From an uncultured Bacteroidales bacterium (GTDB lineage Bacteria; Bacteroidota; Bacteroidia; Bacteroidales; Paludibacteraceae), in assembly GCA_902784425.1 (NCBI GenBank), contig CACZUS010000037.1, forward strand, positions 1 through 64,000: a stretch of DNA of 64,000 nt, read 5' to 3'. Both the position numbers and the translations under genes were made by a program. The notes under the pieces are model-generated. The model was not told the origin of the DNA. It saw only the letters and a program-made list of their open reading frames with translations, and searched no databases. Of this stretch, positions 7,851 through 17,866 are shown one piece after another; within the stretch, counting starts at the first letter, position 1, and each line of letters starts with the position of its first letter.

Positions 7851-8213
7851 ATGAAACTTACAAAAAAGTTGGCTGCCAAGGCAGCGCGTTTCGCGAGAAA
7901 CAAAAGAATGCGAGCCATCCTCGCCATCGGCGCAGGTTATGGCATGTTGAACAGCGTCATGGCTCAGAACCCTGGTGCTGGTGTTACTGGTTTGACCACC
8001 GCTGAAACCAGTCTCCGCACGTATGTGGATCCTGTGTGTAACATCGTCATGGTTATTGGCGGTATCGTCGGCCTTGTCGGTGCCATTAGGGTCTTCTCAA
8101 AGTGGCAGAACGGCGACCAGGATGTCACCAAGAGCCTCATGGCCTGGTTGGGTTCTTGCGTCTTCCTTGTGGTTGGCGCACTGGTAGTGAAGGCATTTTT
8201 CGGTCTCGGCTAA
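7851..8213 (+). CDS. traE: Conjugation protein TraE (DUF4134)
   Basis: 120 aa. A basic N-terminus and a signal-like segment are followed by two hydrophobic helices (about 62-82 and 96-118) and the MVIGGIVGLVGAIRVFSKWQNGDQDV motif between them that is typical of Bacteroides TraE/DUF4134. It is regarded as the VirB2/VirB3-type small membrane component of the Bacteroides T4SS. Its TAA overlaps the traF ATG (TAATG). Confidence 0.9.
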   Translation: MKLTKKLAAKAARFARNKRMRAILAIGAGYGMLNSVMAQNPGAGVTGLTTAETSLRTYVDPVCNIVMVIGGIVGLVGAIRVFSKWQNGDQDVTKSLMAWLGSCVFLVVGALVVKAFFGLG

Positions 8214-8512
8214 TGGCTTCAGAACCTATCTACAATGTTTACAAGGGGTTGCAAAGACCCCTTGTATTCAAAGCCTTCAAGGGTAAATACATCTATTGGG
8301 GCATCGGAATCCTTGTGGGGTCTTTGGTTCTCGGCATCATCATAGTGGTGACTGTATCGATGTTGGTCGGTGCCGTTGTGTTTATCGGGGGTATGGTTGG
8401 TGGTTTGTTTTACATCGCCACAAAACAGAAAAAGGGACTACACAGTAAAGACAAAAGTAAAGGAATATACATCATAACTAACTGTAAAATAGCAAAGTTC
8501 GATAGAACATAA
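8213..8512 (+). CDS. traF: Conjugation protein TraF (DUF4133, VirB3-like)
   Basis: 99 aa from the ATG overlapping the traE stop by one base. N-terminal VYKGLQRPLVFKAFKGKYIYW is the family signature, and two membrane helices follow (about 30-48 and 52-70). VirB3-like inner-membrane partner of the TraG ATPase that follows 5 nt downstream. A longer frame beginning at 8102 overlaps traE and is rejected. Confidence 0.88.
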   Translation: MASEPIYNVYKGLQRPLVFKAFKGKYIYWGIGILVGSLVLGIIIVVTVSMLVGAVVFIGGMVGGLFYIATKQKKGLHSKDKSKGIYIITNCKIAKFDRT

Positions 8513-8517
8513 ACGAT

Positions 8518-11211
8518 ATGAAAGACAAAAAAAGGCGATTTCAAACCCCAATCATCGGAATTGAGACCCTTGATGACATTTCAATTATGTACAATTTAAT
8601 CGGTGACTACTCGGTTGTCATCAAATGTGAGAACCCGGTCATAGAATACGCTGCCGATGTAGAGGCATACTACAACTTCCACGAATTGTTCGTGAACATC
8701 ATCAAGATGCTGGGAAAGGATTACTGCATCCAAAAGCAGGACATTTTCAGCAAGAAAAGGTATGAAATCGATAACAAGGAAACTGACTTTCTGTCTTATA
8801 GCTATTTCAACCACTTTATCGGAAGGACCTACACCGATGTCGAAACCTATCTTGTCATCACAAACGAACTGCCGAAAGGCAGAATGTTTGCCTACGACAA
8901 AAAGAAATTCGACATTTTCCTGAAGAACGTGGTCAAGGTCTTGGACTTGTTACACAACAAGAAGCTGAAGGCAAGATTGCTTGACGAAAGGGAAATAGAC
9001 GACTATTTAAGAAAGTATCTCACCCTTAACTTCAAAGATGAAGTCACCAAACTCAACAATTTCAATGTAAAAGATGAGTTCATCAAAGTCGGCCAAAAGA
9101 CCATACAAAGTATTTCATTGGTGGATATTGACGAAATCAATTTCCCACCTACAATCAGGCCGTTCAAAAATGTGGCCATTGGCAAGGGCTATCCTGTCGA
9201 CATCATGGCTTTCTTGAACGAAGTGCCCAACACTGATACCATCATATATAACCAAGTCATCACCATTCCTGACCAATCGGCCGAATTGGCCAAGCTTGAA
9301 GCGAAAAAGAAAAGGCACAGCTCCATGCCCGACCCTGCCAACCAAATGAGTGTTGACGACATTGACAATGTGATGAAGGACATTGCCAGAGACGGCCAAT
9401 ATCTTGTTTACACCAATTACAATGTCATCATCATGAGTGATAGCGAAACCGATTTGAGCAAAGCGGTCAACTTCATCGAGGGTTCCATGTTCGACAATGG
9501 CATCATCACCTCAAAACAATGCTACAACCAACTTGAACTGTTTACCTGTTCCACACCTGGGAATTCGACCACCTTCAAGGATTACGACAAATTCCTGACC
9601 ACCTCTGACACGGCAGTATGCCTATTGTATAAGGAGCGGCCACAAAGGACAGAAAAAAGTCCATTCTTGACATACTTCACTGACAGGCGGGGATTGCCCA
9701 TCGGAATAGATGTGTCAGGTAAGGAAGGCGAAGAGAAGCTTACCAATAACAGTAATTTTTTCGTTCTCGGTCCATCCGGATCCGGCAAATCTTTCTATGT
9801 GAACTCAAAGGTACGGCAATGGGTATTGGCCGATACTGATATTGTGTTGGTCGATACCGGTCATAGTTATATCGGTTTGTGCAACTATTATCACGGTAAA
9901 TATATCACTTATACCGAAGAGAACCCTATCACGATGAATCCTTTCCGTATCACGAAAGAGGAGTTTAACGAGGAAAAAATTGACTTCCTCAAATCTTTAA
10001 TCATCATGCTTTGGAAAGGCTCTGATGGAGAAGTGAATCAGGTGGAAGATACCCTGATGACCAATATTGTCACCTTATATTATAATACCTATTGGAATCC
10101 TCAAAATGTCGCGCTTTCAGACAATGAGAAAGACAGCATCCGAAACACAATGACCAAAAAATGGGAGGGTGAAGAAAAACACCCTGCCAACTTGCAAACG
10201 AGAGAGGATCTTGAAAAGGCAATCGATTATGAAATCTACAACACCGAAAGAGACCGAAAGGAAAACCATCTTGTGGTAGAAAGCCTTAGTTTCAACAGTT
10301 TCTTTGAGTTTGCATTGAAAGCCATTCAGCAATCCGTCGAAAAGGATAGGATTCAGTTCAATATTGATGACTTCCGTTTTGTGTTGAACAAATTCTATAA
10401 GGGCGGCAAGTATGAGAAAATCCTGAATGATGAATTTGACAGCACTTTGTTTGAGGAGAAATTTATCGTCTTTGAAATTGACTCCATCAAGGAAAACAAG
10501 GTGCTTTTCCCCATTGTAACACTTATCATTATGGATGTCTTTTTGCAGAAAATGAGGTTGAAGAGAAACCGAAAGGCTTTGATTATTGAAGAGGCTTGGA
10601 AAGCCATTGCTTCACCAACAATGGCCAACTACATCCTGTATCTCTACAAAACCGTCCGCAAATTTTGGGGTATGGCCATGGTGGTGACTCAGGAACTCGA
10701 AGATATTATCTCCAATGCTACGGTGAAGAACTCCATCATCAACAATTCCGATATAGTTTGCCTTTTGGACCAAACCAAATTTAGGGATAACTATGAGGAA
10801 ATTGCAGACCTTCTTTCGTTGAACGAAGTCGAACAAAAGAAAATCTTCACCATCAACAAGTTACCTAATAAAGATGGAAGAAGCCGTTTCAACGAGGTCT
10901 ATATCAAAAGGGGTTCTGAAGGCCAGGTGTATGGTGTTGAAGTGTCACCTTATGAATACTTTACTTTCACCACTGAAAGGATTGAAAAGGATGCCATGTC
11001 ATTTTACCAAATGGTCTATGGTGACTATCGCAAGTCGCTCGAAACATTCATTGCCGATATGAGACTGTCAAAAATAGGACAGGGCGAATGGGTAAGATTG
11101 GTGTTTGAAACCTTAAAGAATCTTCCAAAGAACTTGTTCAAGGAACTTGAACATGAATATCCTGATTCTTTATACCCCTATATCAAGAAAGTACAAACCA
11201 ATAAAAACTAA
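8518..11211 (+). CDS. traG: TraG family conjugation ATPase (VirB4-like)
   Basis: 897 aa, normal length for Bacteroides TraG. N-terminal region about 1-400; Walker A GPSGSGKS at 418-425; Walker B-type LIIEEAW around 688-694; a TQELEDI segment and RFNEVYIKRG near the end as in VirB4 proteins. It should power pilus/channel assembly and substrate transfer at the inner membrane. It sits directly after traF, as in CTnDOT-type elements. Confidence 0.93.
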   Translation: MKDKKRRFQTPIIGIETLDDISIMYNLIGDYSVVIKCENPVIEYAADVEAYYNFHELFVNIIKMLGKDYCIQKQDIFSKKRYEIDNKETDFLSYSYFNHFIGRTYTDVETYLVITNELPKGRMFAYDKKKFDIFLKNVVKVLDLLHNKKLKARLLDEREIDDYLRKYLTLNFKDEVTKLNNFNVKDEFIKVGQKTIQSISLVDIDEINFPPTIRPFKNVAIGKGYPVDIMAFLNEVPNTDTIIYNQVITIPDQSAELAKLEAKKKRHSSMPDPANQMSVDDIDNVMKDIARDGQYLVYTNYNVIIMSDSETDLSKAVNFIEGSMFDNGIITSKQCYNQLELFTCSTPGNSTTFKDYDKFLTTSDTAVCLLYKERPQRTEKSPFLTYFTDRRGLPIGIDVSGKEGEEKLTNNSNFFVLGPSGSGKSFYVNSKVRQWVLADTDIVLVDTGHSYIGLCNYYHGKYITYTEENPITMNPFRITKEEFNEEKIDFLKSLIIMLWKGSDGEVNQVEDTLMTNIVTLYYNTYWNPQNVALSDNEKDSIRNTMTKKWEGEEKHPANLQTREDLEKAIDYEIYNTERDRKENHLVVESLSFNSFFEFALKAIQQSVEKDRIQFNIDDFRFVLNKFYKGGKYEKILNDEFDSTLFEEKFIVFEIDSIKENKVLFPIVTLIIMDVFLQKMRLKRNRKALIIEEAWKAIASPTMANYILYLYKTVRKFWGMAMVVTQELEDIISNATVKNSIINNSDIVCLLDQTKFRDNYEEIADLLSLNEVEQKKIFTINKLPNKDGRSRFNEVYIKRGSEGQVYGVEVSPYEYFTFTTERIEKDAMSFYQMVYGDYRKSLETFIADMRLSKIGQGEWVRLVFETLKNLPKNLFKELEHEYPDSLYPYIKKVQTNKN

Positions 11212-11215
11212 TACT

Positions 11216-11899
11216 ATGAAAAACACCTTATTAATAATAGTAATACTACTGAGCTTCTCTATGAAGCTGCAAGCACAGGTTAGAGAGGCAGAAGAGGTTG
11301 TAGACTATGCTGCCATTGAAGCCGATGTGGTGTATCACGAAGAACAATACGGCTATATCACTGAAATGAAAGAATCAGAATTTAAGATGATGAATCTACA
11401 AGACAGTGTTAAGGCAAAAGTCGAAAAAATAGCAGCCATCCAAACGGAAATCTACAGAGGATTAACCGAAGTCAACACCGCCATTCAGAACGCACATTCT
11501 TTAGTGTATGCCTGGAACATCATTACCAGAATAACAGATGACGTGATTGCCATCGACACTTTGGTTGTCGGTCATCCTGAACTCATTCTGATTGCCAACA
11601 GAACCGAAGCGGCCTTGATAGATAGGCTAGTCGGATTGAAAGATTACCTGGTTTTGTCCATCACGGGAGGCAGGGTAAACTTAATGAATGGAGTGCAAAG
11701 AACTTCATTAATCAATCATGTGCTTACCGAATTATATATCATACAAGGAATGGTTTACACCATCCGACATCAGATGACTATGGCCTTAAAACAAGGCTGG
11801 TTGAAAGAAATGATAAGAGAGTATTTCCCCATGGTAGATTACTATCACCGGCAAAACACTCAATTAGCCCAAAGAATCATCAACAACTTCCATTTTTAG
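11216..11899 (+). CDS. Periplasmic VirB5/TrbJ-like conjugation protein
   Basis: 227 aa from the ATG at 11216, 4 nt after the traG stop. Sec signal peptide MKNTLLIIVILLSFSMKLQAQ, cleavage after QAQ. The mature part is helical (long amphipathic stretches, few aromatics) and ends INNFHF. The position after TraG and the helical periplasmic character fit the VirB5/TrbJ (Bacteroides TraI, DUF4141) role at the pilus tip or channel, though this is inference. The protein encoded at 26707-27375 shares length, a YGDPEL/VGHPEL motif and the final NNFHF, so the two are paralogues. Confidence 0.65.
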   Translation: MKNTLLIIVILLSFSMKLQAQVREAEEVVDYAAIEADVVYHEEQYGYITEMKESEFKMMNLQDSVKAKVEKIAAIQTEIYRGLTEVNTAIQNAHSLVYAWNIITRITDDVIAIDTLVVGHPELILIANRTEAALIDRLVGLKDYLVLSITGGRVNLMNGVQRTSLINHVLTELYIIQGMVYTIRHQMTMALKQGWLKEMIREYFPMVDYYHRQNTQLAQRIINNFHF

Positions 11900-11904
11900 A
11901 ACAC

Positions 11905-12513
11905 ATGAAAAAAGCACTACTTATATTACTATTTGTGTTTGTGGGTAAATTCGAGATATACGCACAACGGGAGGTGGTAGATTCATCCTATATCTATCAA
12001 ATCCAAAGTCATTACCATGTTGGTGCCTGGGAACATCATCCTGAGTGGTGGTACAATCTATGGTATAGAAGGTATCAAAGGGACTATAATAACAACGCCA
12101 CACAATGGATTCCTTTGGACGTGTTCGAGTCCTTTAAAGCGAACTATAAGGAAAAGGAAAAGACCAGCACGGATACAATAGCCAGCAAAAAGACAGACAT
12201 CTTTTTGGATCAAATGGTCGATGTAGCATACCTCATGGAATACAACACACTCGACACATTGAAACGAACATGCAGGTATGCCATTGACATATATAGGTAC
12301 AGCGGTGCGCCCGATTGCGAATACAATAGTGCCATTCTTGATGACAGGTATAAAACCCTAATCAGCGACATTCACACATTAAACCTATCGACCGCCGAAT
12401 CAGCCGAAAAAAGAGAAGCATACCAAAAAACAGAAAAGGATTTTGTAAAGCTAATCGCGGTGGTTCAAAAGCTTATTAGAGCAAACGAAATAATCAACAG
12501 ACACAATAACTAA
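11905..12513 (+). CDS. Secreted conjugation-associated protein
   Basis: 202 aa with signal peptide MKKALLILLFVFVGKFEIYAQ. The mature N-terminus is rich in aromatic residues (HHPEWWYNLWYRRYQRDY), followed by helical segments. I cannot name the family with certainty; the gene lies between the VirB5-like gene and traJ in the same operon (5-nt and 12-nt gaps), a place held by a conserved unknown in related elements. Confidence 0.6.
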   Translation: MKKALLILLFVFVGKFEIYAQREVVDSSYIYQIQSHYHVGAWEHHPEWWYNLWYRRYQRDYNNNATQWIPLDVFESFKANYKEKEKTSTDTIASKKTDIFLDQMVDVAYLMEYNTLDTLKRTCRYAIDIYRYSGAPDCEYNSAILDDRYKTLISDIHTLNLSTAESAEKREAYQKTEKDFVKLIAVVQKLIRANEIINRHNN

Positions 12514-12525
12514 AACCTAATTGCC

Positions 12526-13530
12526 ATGTACGAATTTATAGACAATTCTATGCTGTATCTGATCGAAGGCCTAGGTAATACCATCAGTGAACTATTTGGC
12601 TCCTTCATCGGAATCTCAACAGTCCTTGCCGGAACTTTTGCCATTATCTTTCTCGGCATTGAGAGCTACAAAATGATGATGGGCGAAACAGAGCTAAAGG
12701 TCAATACCATTCTGAGACCTTTCCTAATCGGTTTGGTCATTATGTTATGGGTTCCTTTCTTGGGTGTAATAGACGCACCTTGCAACGCCTTGACACAAGC
12801 GGGCAAGGAAATCTTTGAAAACCAAATCCAAACCGTCAATCAGTTGCAAAGAACCAGGGCAGCTGTAGCTGACAGTATCACCATGAAAATCGTTAAACAA
12901 TCGGCAGAGTCCGAAGAAGCTGAAGCATTATCGACAGACGAAGAGGTTCATAGGCTTGGTATTCGTCTTGATGGCATAGTAGATAAAATCCAGAATTTGG
13001 GCATATACGTAGTCGGTAAAATCAGGCAAATACTTTTCAATGTCTTTGAAACAATTATCATAACCCTCTGGCAAGCCATAGTTTACCTAATCATGTTTTT
13101 AGGCATGATTTTCTTTAAGTCTGTACTTGCCATAACTGGACCGCTTGCTTTTGCATTCAGCCTATTACCAAGTTGGAGAGACGCATGGAGTTCATGGTTG
13201 TCTAAGTATATCACGGTCAGTTTGTACGGATTTATCGCATACATCGACTTGGCCGTAAGTATGGCCATTATCCAGTATGGTATTGAGGATGATATTGACG
13301 TACTTACACAGGCCAACCTCGAAGATGAGGCTTTTACATTGCTTACTTGTTTCGCCTCTGGTTTCCATAACAACTTTATCCCCGCATTGATTGTAAGTGC
13401 CATCAGCTTGCTTTTGATACCAAAAGTAGCAGAATGGATAATTCCGTCATCAGGCACTTCACAAGCAGCTTCCAGCAGCAAACGTAATGTGGCAGCTGGG
13501 GTAAAAGCGGTTGCAGCAGCTATTGCATAA
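12526..13530 (+). CDS. traJ: TraJ, VirB6/TrbL-like membrane protein
   Basis: 334 aa with several membrane helices (about 22-45, 63-80, 165-200, 210-225, 285-310) and the motif SLLPSWRDAWSSWLSKYI near residue 215, typical of Bacteroides TraJ. Polytopic inner-membrane channel component of the T4SS. The C-terminus ends in a low-complexity Ala/Ser tail. Confidence 0.85.
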   Translation: MYEFIDNSMLYLIEGLGNTISELFGSFIGISTVLAGTFAIIFLGIESYKMMMGETELKVNTILRPFLIGLVIMLWVPFLGVIDAPCNALTQAGKEIFENQIQTVNQLQRTRAAVADSITMKIVKQSAESEEAEALSTDEEVHRLGIRLDGIVDKIQNLGIYVVGKIRQILFNVFETIIITLWQAIVYLIMFLGMIFFKSVLAITGPLAFAFSLLPSWRDAWSSWLSKYITVSLYGFIAYIDLAVSMAIIQYGIEDDIDVLTQANLEDEAFTLLTCFASGFHNNFIPALIVSAISLLLIPKVAEWIIPSSGTSQAASSSKRNVAAGVKAVAAAIA

Positions 13531-13549
13531 CATTTCAATTTGAATAGTT

Positions 13550-14164
13550 ATGATGATTAAAAACCTAGAAAACAAAATCAAACTTGCCGGAATTGTTTCC
13601 ATCGGAAGCTTTCTGGTAAGCCTAATCATAGTTGGCATGGTGTTGTCATACGCCCATAAGTCTGCAATGATTGAAAGAAAGAAAATCTACATCCTTGACG
13701 GTGCTACGCCATTGACGGCTTCACAATCAGATGTAGAGTTGAATCTTGAAATCGAAGCCAAGGCGCATATCGAGTTATTTCACCAGCTATTCTTCACCTT
13801 GCCGCCTGATGACAAGTACATGCACAGAAACATTGAAAAGGCAATGTACTTGGCTGATGAATCGGCATTGAAACAATACAACACTTTGAACGAACAAGGA
13901 TTCTACAGCTCCATCTTGTCAAGTTCCGCCATTCTTACCATTATGACAGATTCCATTGTCATTGACAATGAAACACAAGGCTTTACTTACTATGGAGTGC
14001 AAAGAATCGAAAGACCTACTTCTATCCTGAAAAGACAACTTATCACTTCGGGATATTTCCAAACAAGTATGCGTTCGGACAACAACCCACACGGATTAAT
14101 TATCACAAAGTGGCGCACCGAACTGAACAGGGATCTTGAGTACACAGTCAAAAAAACCATCTAA
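13550..14164 (+). CDS. traK: TraK, VirB8-like assembly factor
   Basis: 204 aa: short cytoplasmic N-terminus, one membrane helix (about 14-35, AGIVSIGSFLVSLIIVGMVLS), then a periplasmic domain with HIELFHQLFFTLPPDDKYM and the RQLITSGYFQTSMRSDNNPHG region characteristic of Bacteroides TraK. Bridges inner- and outer-membrane parts of the T4SS. Followed after 2 nt by the next gene. Confidence 0.88.
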   Translation: MMIKNLENKIKLAGIVSIGSFLVSLIIVGMVLSYAHKSAMIERKKIYILDGATPLTASQSDVELNLEIEAKAHIELFHQLFFTLPPDDKYMHRNIEKAMYLADESALKQYNTLNEQGFYSSILSSSAILTIMTDSIVIDNETQGFTYYGVQRIERPTSILKRQLITSGYFQTSMRSDNNPHGLIITKWRTELNRDLEYTVKKTI

Positions 14165-14166
14165 TC

Positions 14167-14592
14167 ATGAGAATCAAAGATAAAATCCAAGAAAGAATTG
14201 ACAAAATCGGCGAAAGCCATAAAATCGCCGACAAAGCAAAGTCAATGTCAAACTGGCTCGTTGACTGGGCATCCAACAACAGGAAGAAACTATTCGTGAT
14301 TACCATTTCATTCCTGTTTTGCTCGGTAGTCGTTTCGGTCATCTTCACAGTAACAAGCATAAGCAAATCCAAAGCAGCTAGAGAAAACTTATACATTGTC
14401 CATGATAGCCTACGACACGAAAGAAGCCAAAAATCCACGGAAATCCGATCAAAAGTTCTTGACTATCAAACGCTTCGTAAGTACGAAAAAGAAATTGAAA
14501 CCCTAATGGGTAAAGAAATCTTGACCGCACAAGATAGTTTGCGTGTTTATGAATTGTACAACATCCTAATAGAACAAGGCACTTATGAATAA
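14167..14592 (+). CDS. Small inner-membrane conjugation protein (TraL position)
   Basis: 141 aa with one membrane helix at about 40-60 (KLFVITISFLFCSVVVSVIF) and a coiled, charged C-terminal part. It lies between traK and traM, where the small gene traL sits in Bacteroides elements, but the sequence alone does not settle the name. Its stop overlaps the traM start by 8 nt. Confidence 0.65.
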   Translation: MRIKDKIQERIDKIGESHKIADKAKSMSNWLVDWASNNRKKLFVITISFLFCSVVVSVIFTVTSISKSKAARENLYIVHDSLRHERSQKSTEIRSKVLDYQTLRKYEKEIETLMGKEILTAQDSLRVYELYNILIEQGTYE

Positions 14593-15799
14593 GATTAACT
14601 TTCTTCAAAAGAAATATGTGCTGCCTCTCATTGCACTACCGTTCCTGATTTTCATAGCCTATATGATAAATCAATTCAAACCAACGAGGGAGCCTTCTAA
14701 CTTAGTCGAGGTGGAAGAACTTAATGCACAACTTCAGGATCCTACTTCGACACCAGTTTCATCTAACAGCACCGATGGCGGCAAATTGGAAGCACTAAAA
14801 AATCGATTGAAAAGAGAAGGTGATTTTACGGGAATTCAAAATGTTGAAACCGAGGTCATTCAAGATGAAATGGTACAAAATTCATCTTCTCTTTACACCA
14901 CAGAGGAAATGCGTGCCATCGACAGCATCAACCAGGTAAATGCTATCAGAGCCGAAGAATTAAGGCAAGGTATTGACAGATACAGAAGTCAAGACTTCAC
15001 AAAAGAAAATCCTACCATCTCACAGGCACCTTCTGTAACAAATGACCCATTCACACAGCAAAATCCAGATGGTGAACAATTATCGCCAGAGGAAATCCAA
15101 AGAAGAAAAATCGAGGAACAAATGAGAAGGCTTGATTCCATCACCGAAGCAAGGACTATCAAGGTTGGTCAAAATGCCAAAAAAGAGGTTGAAGAAACCA
15201 CGGCAGAAATGATAGAAAACCCAGAACAACAGACTAATAGGTATCAGGAACAAGTTGCAGAAGTCAAACGGTCAAAAGAAGTAAACAATGCTTATTTCAA
15301 TACCGTTGGCAACTATGATTACAACCTTGGTATCTCTGCAATTCTCGATGAAGGTTTGAAAGTCGTGCAAGGTTCAAGGGTTCGTATCAGACTTCTTGAA
15401 GAAGCAACAATCGGAGAATTTAGATTACAACCAGGTGAATACCTGTATGGCATCGTCAGCGGCTTTTCGGCTCAAAGAGTAAAAATCAATATAACCTCTA
15501 TTATGTTAAATGGCGCCCCTACCAAGGTCAATCTGAGTGTCTATGACATTGATGGTATGGAAGGTTTTTACATTCCCGAATCGGCTTTCAGAGATTATAC
15601 CAAAGAAGCTGGTAGTAAAGCTTCTAACCAGAACATAACCGTTAATGCCGGAGGTACTGGAGTAACGCAGTTTACTTATAAGTTGCTTCAAGACTTGTAT
15701 CAATCAAGTACACAGGCCATCAGCAAGAACATTCGCCAAAATAAGGCCAAACTGAAATATGCCACACAGGTCTATTTGGTCAACAAAGACGAACAATAA
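14585..15799 (+). CDS. traM: TraM, VirB10-like conjugative transposon protein
   Basis: 404 aa. N-terminal membrane anchor (about 11-28), a long charged linker with repeated QxxEE/RR segments, and a C-terminal TrbI/VirB10-type domain (about 245-404) including LRPGEYLYGI-like LQPGEYLYGIVSG and the final KLKYATQVYLVN. Spans the periplasm and links ATPase energy to the outer-membrane pore. Starts within the end of the preceding gene, indicating translational coupling. Confidence 0.9.
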   Translation: MNKINFLQKKYVLPLIALPFLIFIAYMINQFKPTREPSNLVEVEELNAQLQDPTSTPVSSNSTDGGKLEALKNRLKREGDFTGIQNVETEVIQDEMVQNSSSLYTTEEMRAIDSINQVNAIRAEELRQGIDRYRSQDFTKENPTISQAPSVTNDPFTQQNPDGEQLSPEEIQRRKIEEQMRRLDSITEARTIKVGQNAKKEVEETTAEMIENPEQQTNRYQEQVAEVKRSKEVNNAYFNTVGNYDYNLGISAILDEGLKVVQGSRVRIRLLEEATIGEFRLQPGEYLYGIVSGFSAQRVKINITSIMLNGAPTKVNLSVYDIDGMEGFYIPESAFRDYTKEAGSKASNQNITVNAGGTGVTQFTYKLLQDLYQSSTQAISKNIRQNKAKLKYATQVYLVNKDEQ

Positions 15800-15814
15800 T
15801 CAAACTAAATAACA

Positions 15815-16657
15815 ATGAAAAAGTATTTCATAACCGCACTACTGGCCATCGTTACGATTAACCTGATGGCTCAAAATCAGAATCAACCTGTCATCCTCAA
15901 ACAAGAACAGGATGATATGGAAGAACTCAAAGTAATGTACATCAACAAGGATGTTTCAACGCATTTCATTGCTTTGGAAGAAATCTCCTATGTTGACATT
16001 TCTAACAACAAGATTGTCGGCGACATTCCAGTTGGCAACGTACTACGCCTTAAACCCATCGAGGAAGGTGCAAACGGCATTGTAACTATTGTCACTGAAA
16101 GATATTTTGTCCAGTACATGTTGGTTTACACAGACGAGCTGGATAAAGTCTATACCAGGCACAACATCCAATATTCCGAATTGCGAAGCCTCATGGATCC
16201 TGAAAAGGTACTAACCAAAGCTGACATGTACGACTATGCTAGTAAGATGTTTGTGCAGAAAAAACGGTACTATGATGTTTCGACGGTATCTAAAAGGCTG
16301 AAAGTCACACTGAATAACATCTATACCGTTGACAAATATTTCTTTATCGACTTATCCCTGAAGAATAGGTCCAACATTCAATTTGACATTGACCAAATCC
16401 GTTTCAAAGTGGAAGACAAGAGGATGACCAAGGCAACCAATCTTCAAAGTGTTGAAATCAAACCTATTATTACCTACCTAGGTGACATTTCCTTCAAGAG
16501 AAATTACCGTAATATCTTTGTCTTTGAGAAATTTACTTTCCCCGAAGACAAGGTATTCACCATTGAGATTTCGGAGAAACAAATCTCTGGCAGAACCATC
16601 ATTCTCCGTATCAGTTATGCCGATGTACTGAAAGCCGACAATTTTATAATTGAATGA
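15815..16657 (+). CDS. traN: TraN, VirB9-like conjugative protein
   Basis: 280 aa with signal peptide MKKYFITALLAIVTINLMAQ. The mature part is beta-rich: GVLTKADMY-like KVLTKADMYDYASKM, IYTVDKYFFIDLSLKNRSNI, and a late region (KRNYRNIFVFEKFTFPEDKVF) as in Bacteroides TraN. Outer-membrane/periplasmic core component partnering TraM and TraK. Its TGA overlaps the next upstream ATG. Confidence 0.88.
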   Translation: MKKYFITALLAIVTINLMAQNQNQPVILKQEQDDMEELKVMYINKDVSTHFIALEEISYVDISNNKIVGDIPVGNVLRLKPIEEGANGIVTIVTERYFVQYMLVYTDELDKVYTRHNIQYSELRSLMDPEKVLTKADMYDYASKMFVQKKRYYDVSTVSKRLKVTLNNIYTVDKYFFIDLSLKNRSNIQFDIDQIRFKVEDKRMTKATNLQSVEIKPIITYLGDISFKRNYRNIFVFEKFTFPEDKVFTIEISEKQISGRTIILRISYADVLKADNFIIE

Positions 16658-16659
16658 CT

Positions 16660-17181
16660 ATGAAAAAAATACTACTAACTTTTGTGACTATTTTTTCCCT
16701 CACAATCATTGTACAAGCTGGAGAGGGTGGCATCATGCTCAATCCTCAATTTGGAGCATTTTACCAAAAAGGCTTTAATGGCGTTCTGGAACTGGAATTT
16801 GAAAGCAGATACTTCCATTCTTGGAATGTGTACTTGGATTTCTGCAATACTTTCAGGTATTGCGAAAACGACCATACGTTCTTTTGTGAAGAAACCTTCT
16901 GGGATTATCAAACTGCTGCTATTGGCGTGGCTTACAAGCACGAACTTGTACGGTGGCGTAACGCAAATCTTAAAGCAAGGTTAGGCTTTGATTTAGGGGC
17001 TGATTATTGCAAAAAAGATGACTATACTTTCTACATGAGTGTCGAAGTCGGCTTTGAATTATCCTACACTTTAAAAAACAGGGTTCAATTATGCCTGATA
17101 CAAAAGAATGACTTTTGTTTTTTGACAAGAGACCACTTTAAGAATGGCCTCCTTGTCGGCATCAAGATCCCATTAAACTAA
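16660..17181 (+). CDS. traO: TraO-like outer-membrane conjugation protein
   Basis: 173 aa from MKKILLTF; an alternative ATG two codons earlier (16654) overlaps the traN stop. Signal peptide ends near VQA. The mature part has alternating hydrophobic/aromatic strands (GVLELEFESRYFHSWNVYLDF, VEVGFELSYTLKNRVQLCLIQ, GLLVGIKIPLN) as expected for a small beta-barrel, and the MLNPQFGAFYQKG start resembles Bacteroides TraO. Probable outer-membrane factor of the mating apparatus. Confidence 0.75.
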   Translation: MKKILLTFVTIFSLTIIVQAGEGGIMLNPQFGAFYQKGFNGVLELEFESRYFHSWNVYLDFCNTFRYCENDHTFFCEETFWDYQTAAIGVAYKHELVRWRNANLKARLGFDLGADYCKKDDYTFYMSVEVGFELSYTLKNRVQLCLIQKNDFCFLTRDHFKNGLLVGIKIPLN

Positions 17182-17209
17182 CCAGTAACCAAAACGGAAA
17201 GGAAAAACC

Positions 17210-17866
17210 ATGAATACAAAGAATCTACTATTCATGACTTTAATAATACTATTGGCCACAGGATGTACTAAACACACCATTGTGTCTGACAGAACATTAA
17301 AAGTCGGCAATATATATTGTTCTGATGGCTCAGTAATCGATCCGGAGACATACAAAATGGAGGGCCATAATAATGCTGCTGGCGTTATTTTCTGGGTCAA
17401 TGATACCCTTGACACTGAAGATAAGGCATATATCGTAAGCCTCTGTGATGCAAAGAAAAACATTTGGTGTGATTCGTTGGTATCAACAGGAGTATCTACA
17501 TCCATCGATCAGTATGATGGTGCGGCCAATACCGCCATGCTACAAACATTTGAGGTTAGAACTGGCGCAAAAGCTCCAGCAATGGAAATGGCGGTGAATT
17601 TCAGCGAAGGAATTGTCAATTGGCATTTGCCCTCAGTAAAGGAACTAATGGAAATATACTACAATAAAGCCGTGATTACAAATGCATTACGAGCTTGTGA
17701 TGGAGAAGGCTTCGATAAGGTTTGGTATTGGTCTTCAACAGAAGATAATTCAGGCGAACAAAGCAAGCACTTTAATGCCTATATCGTGTCCATAAAAGAA
17801 GGGCGGATTCAGGCATCACATAAGTTTGAAAGCTACTATGTAAGACCAGTGAAAGCAATAAAATAA
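17210..17866 (+). CDS. Lipoprotein with Lcl-type (DUF1566) C-terminal domain
   Basis: 218 aa. Lipobox LLATGC (Cys at about 19). The C-terminal half carries the DUF1566/Lcl pattern: NWHLPSVKELMEIY, WYWSSTEDN and YYVRPVKAI at the end. This domain is a C-type-lectin-like fold found in surface adhesins. In a tra operon it may act in mating-pair contact or surface exclusion (inference). Between it and the next lipoprotein is a 165-nt gap with one possible 23-codon frame. Confidence 0.7.
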   Translation: MNTKNLLFMTLIILLATGCTKHTIVSDRTLKVGNIYCSDGSVIDPETYKMEGHNNAAGVIFWVNDTLDTEDKAYIVSLCDAKKNIWCDSLVSTGVSTSIDQYDGAANTAMLQTFEVRTGAKAPAMEMAVNFSEGIVNWHLPSVKELMEIYYNKAVITNALRACDGEGFDKVWYWSSTEDNSGEQSKHFNAYIVSIKEGRIQASHKFESYYVRPVKAIK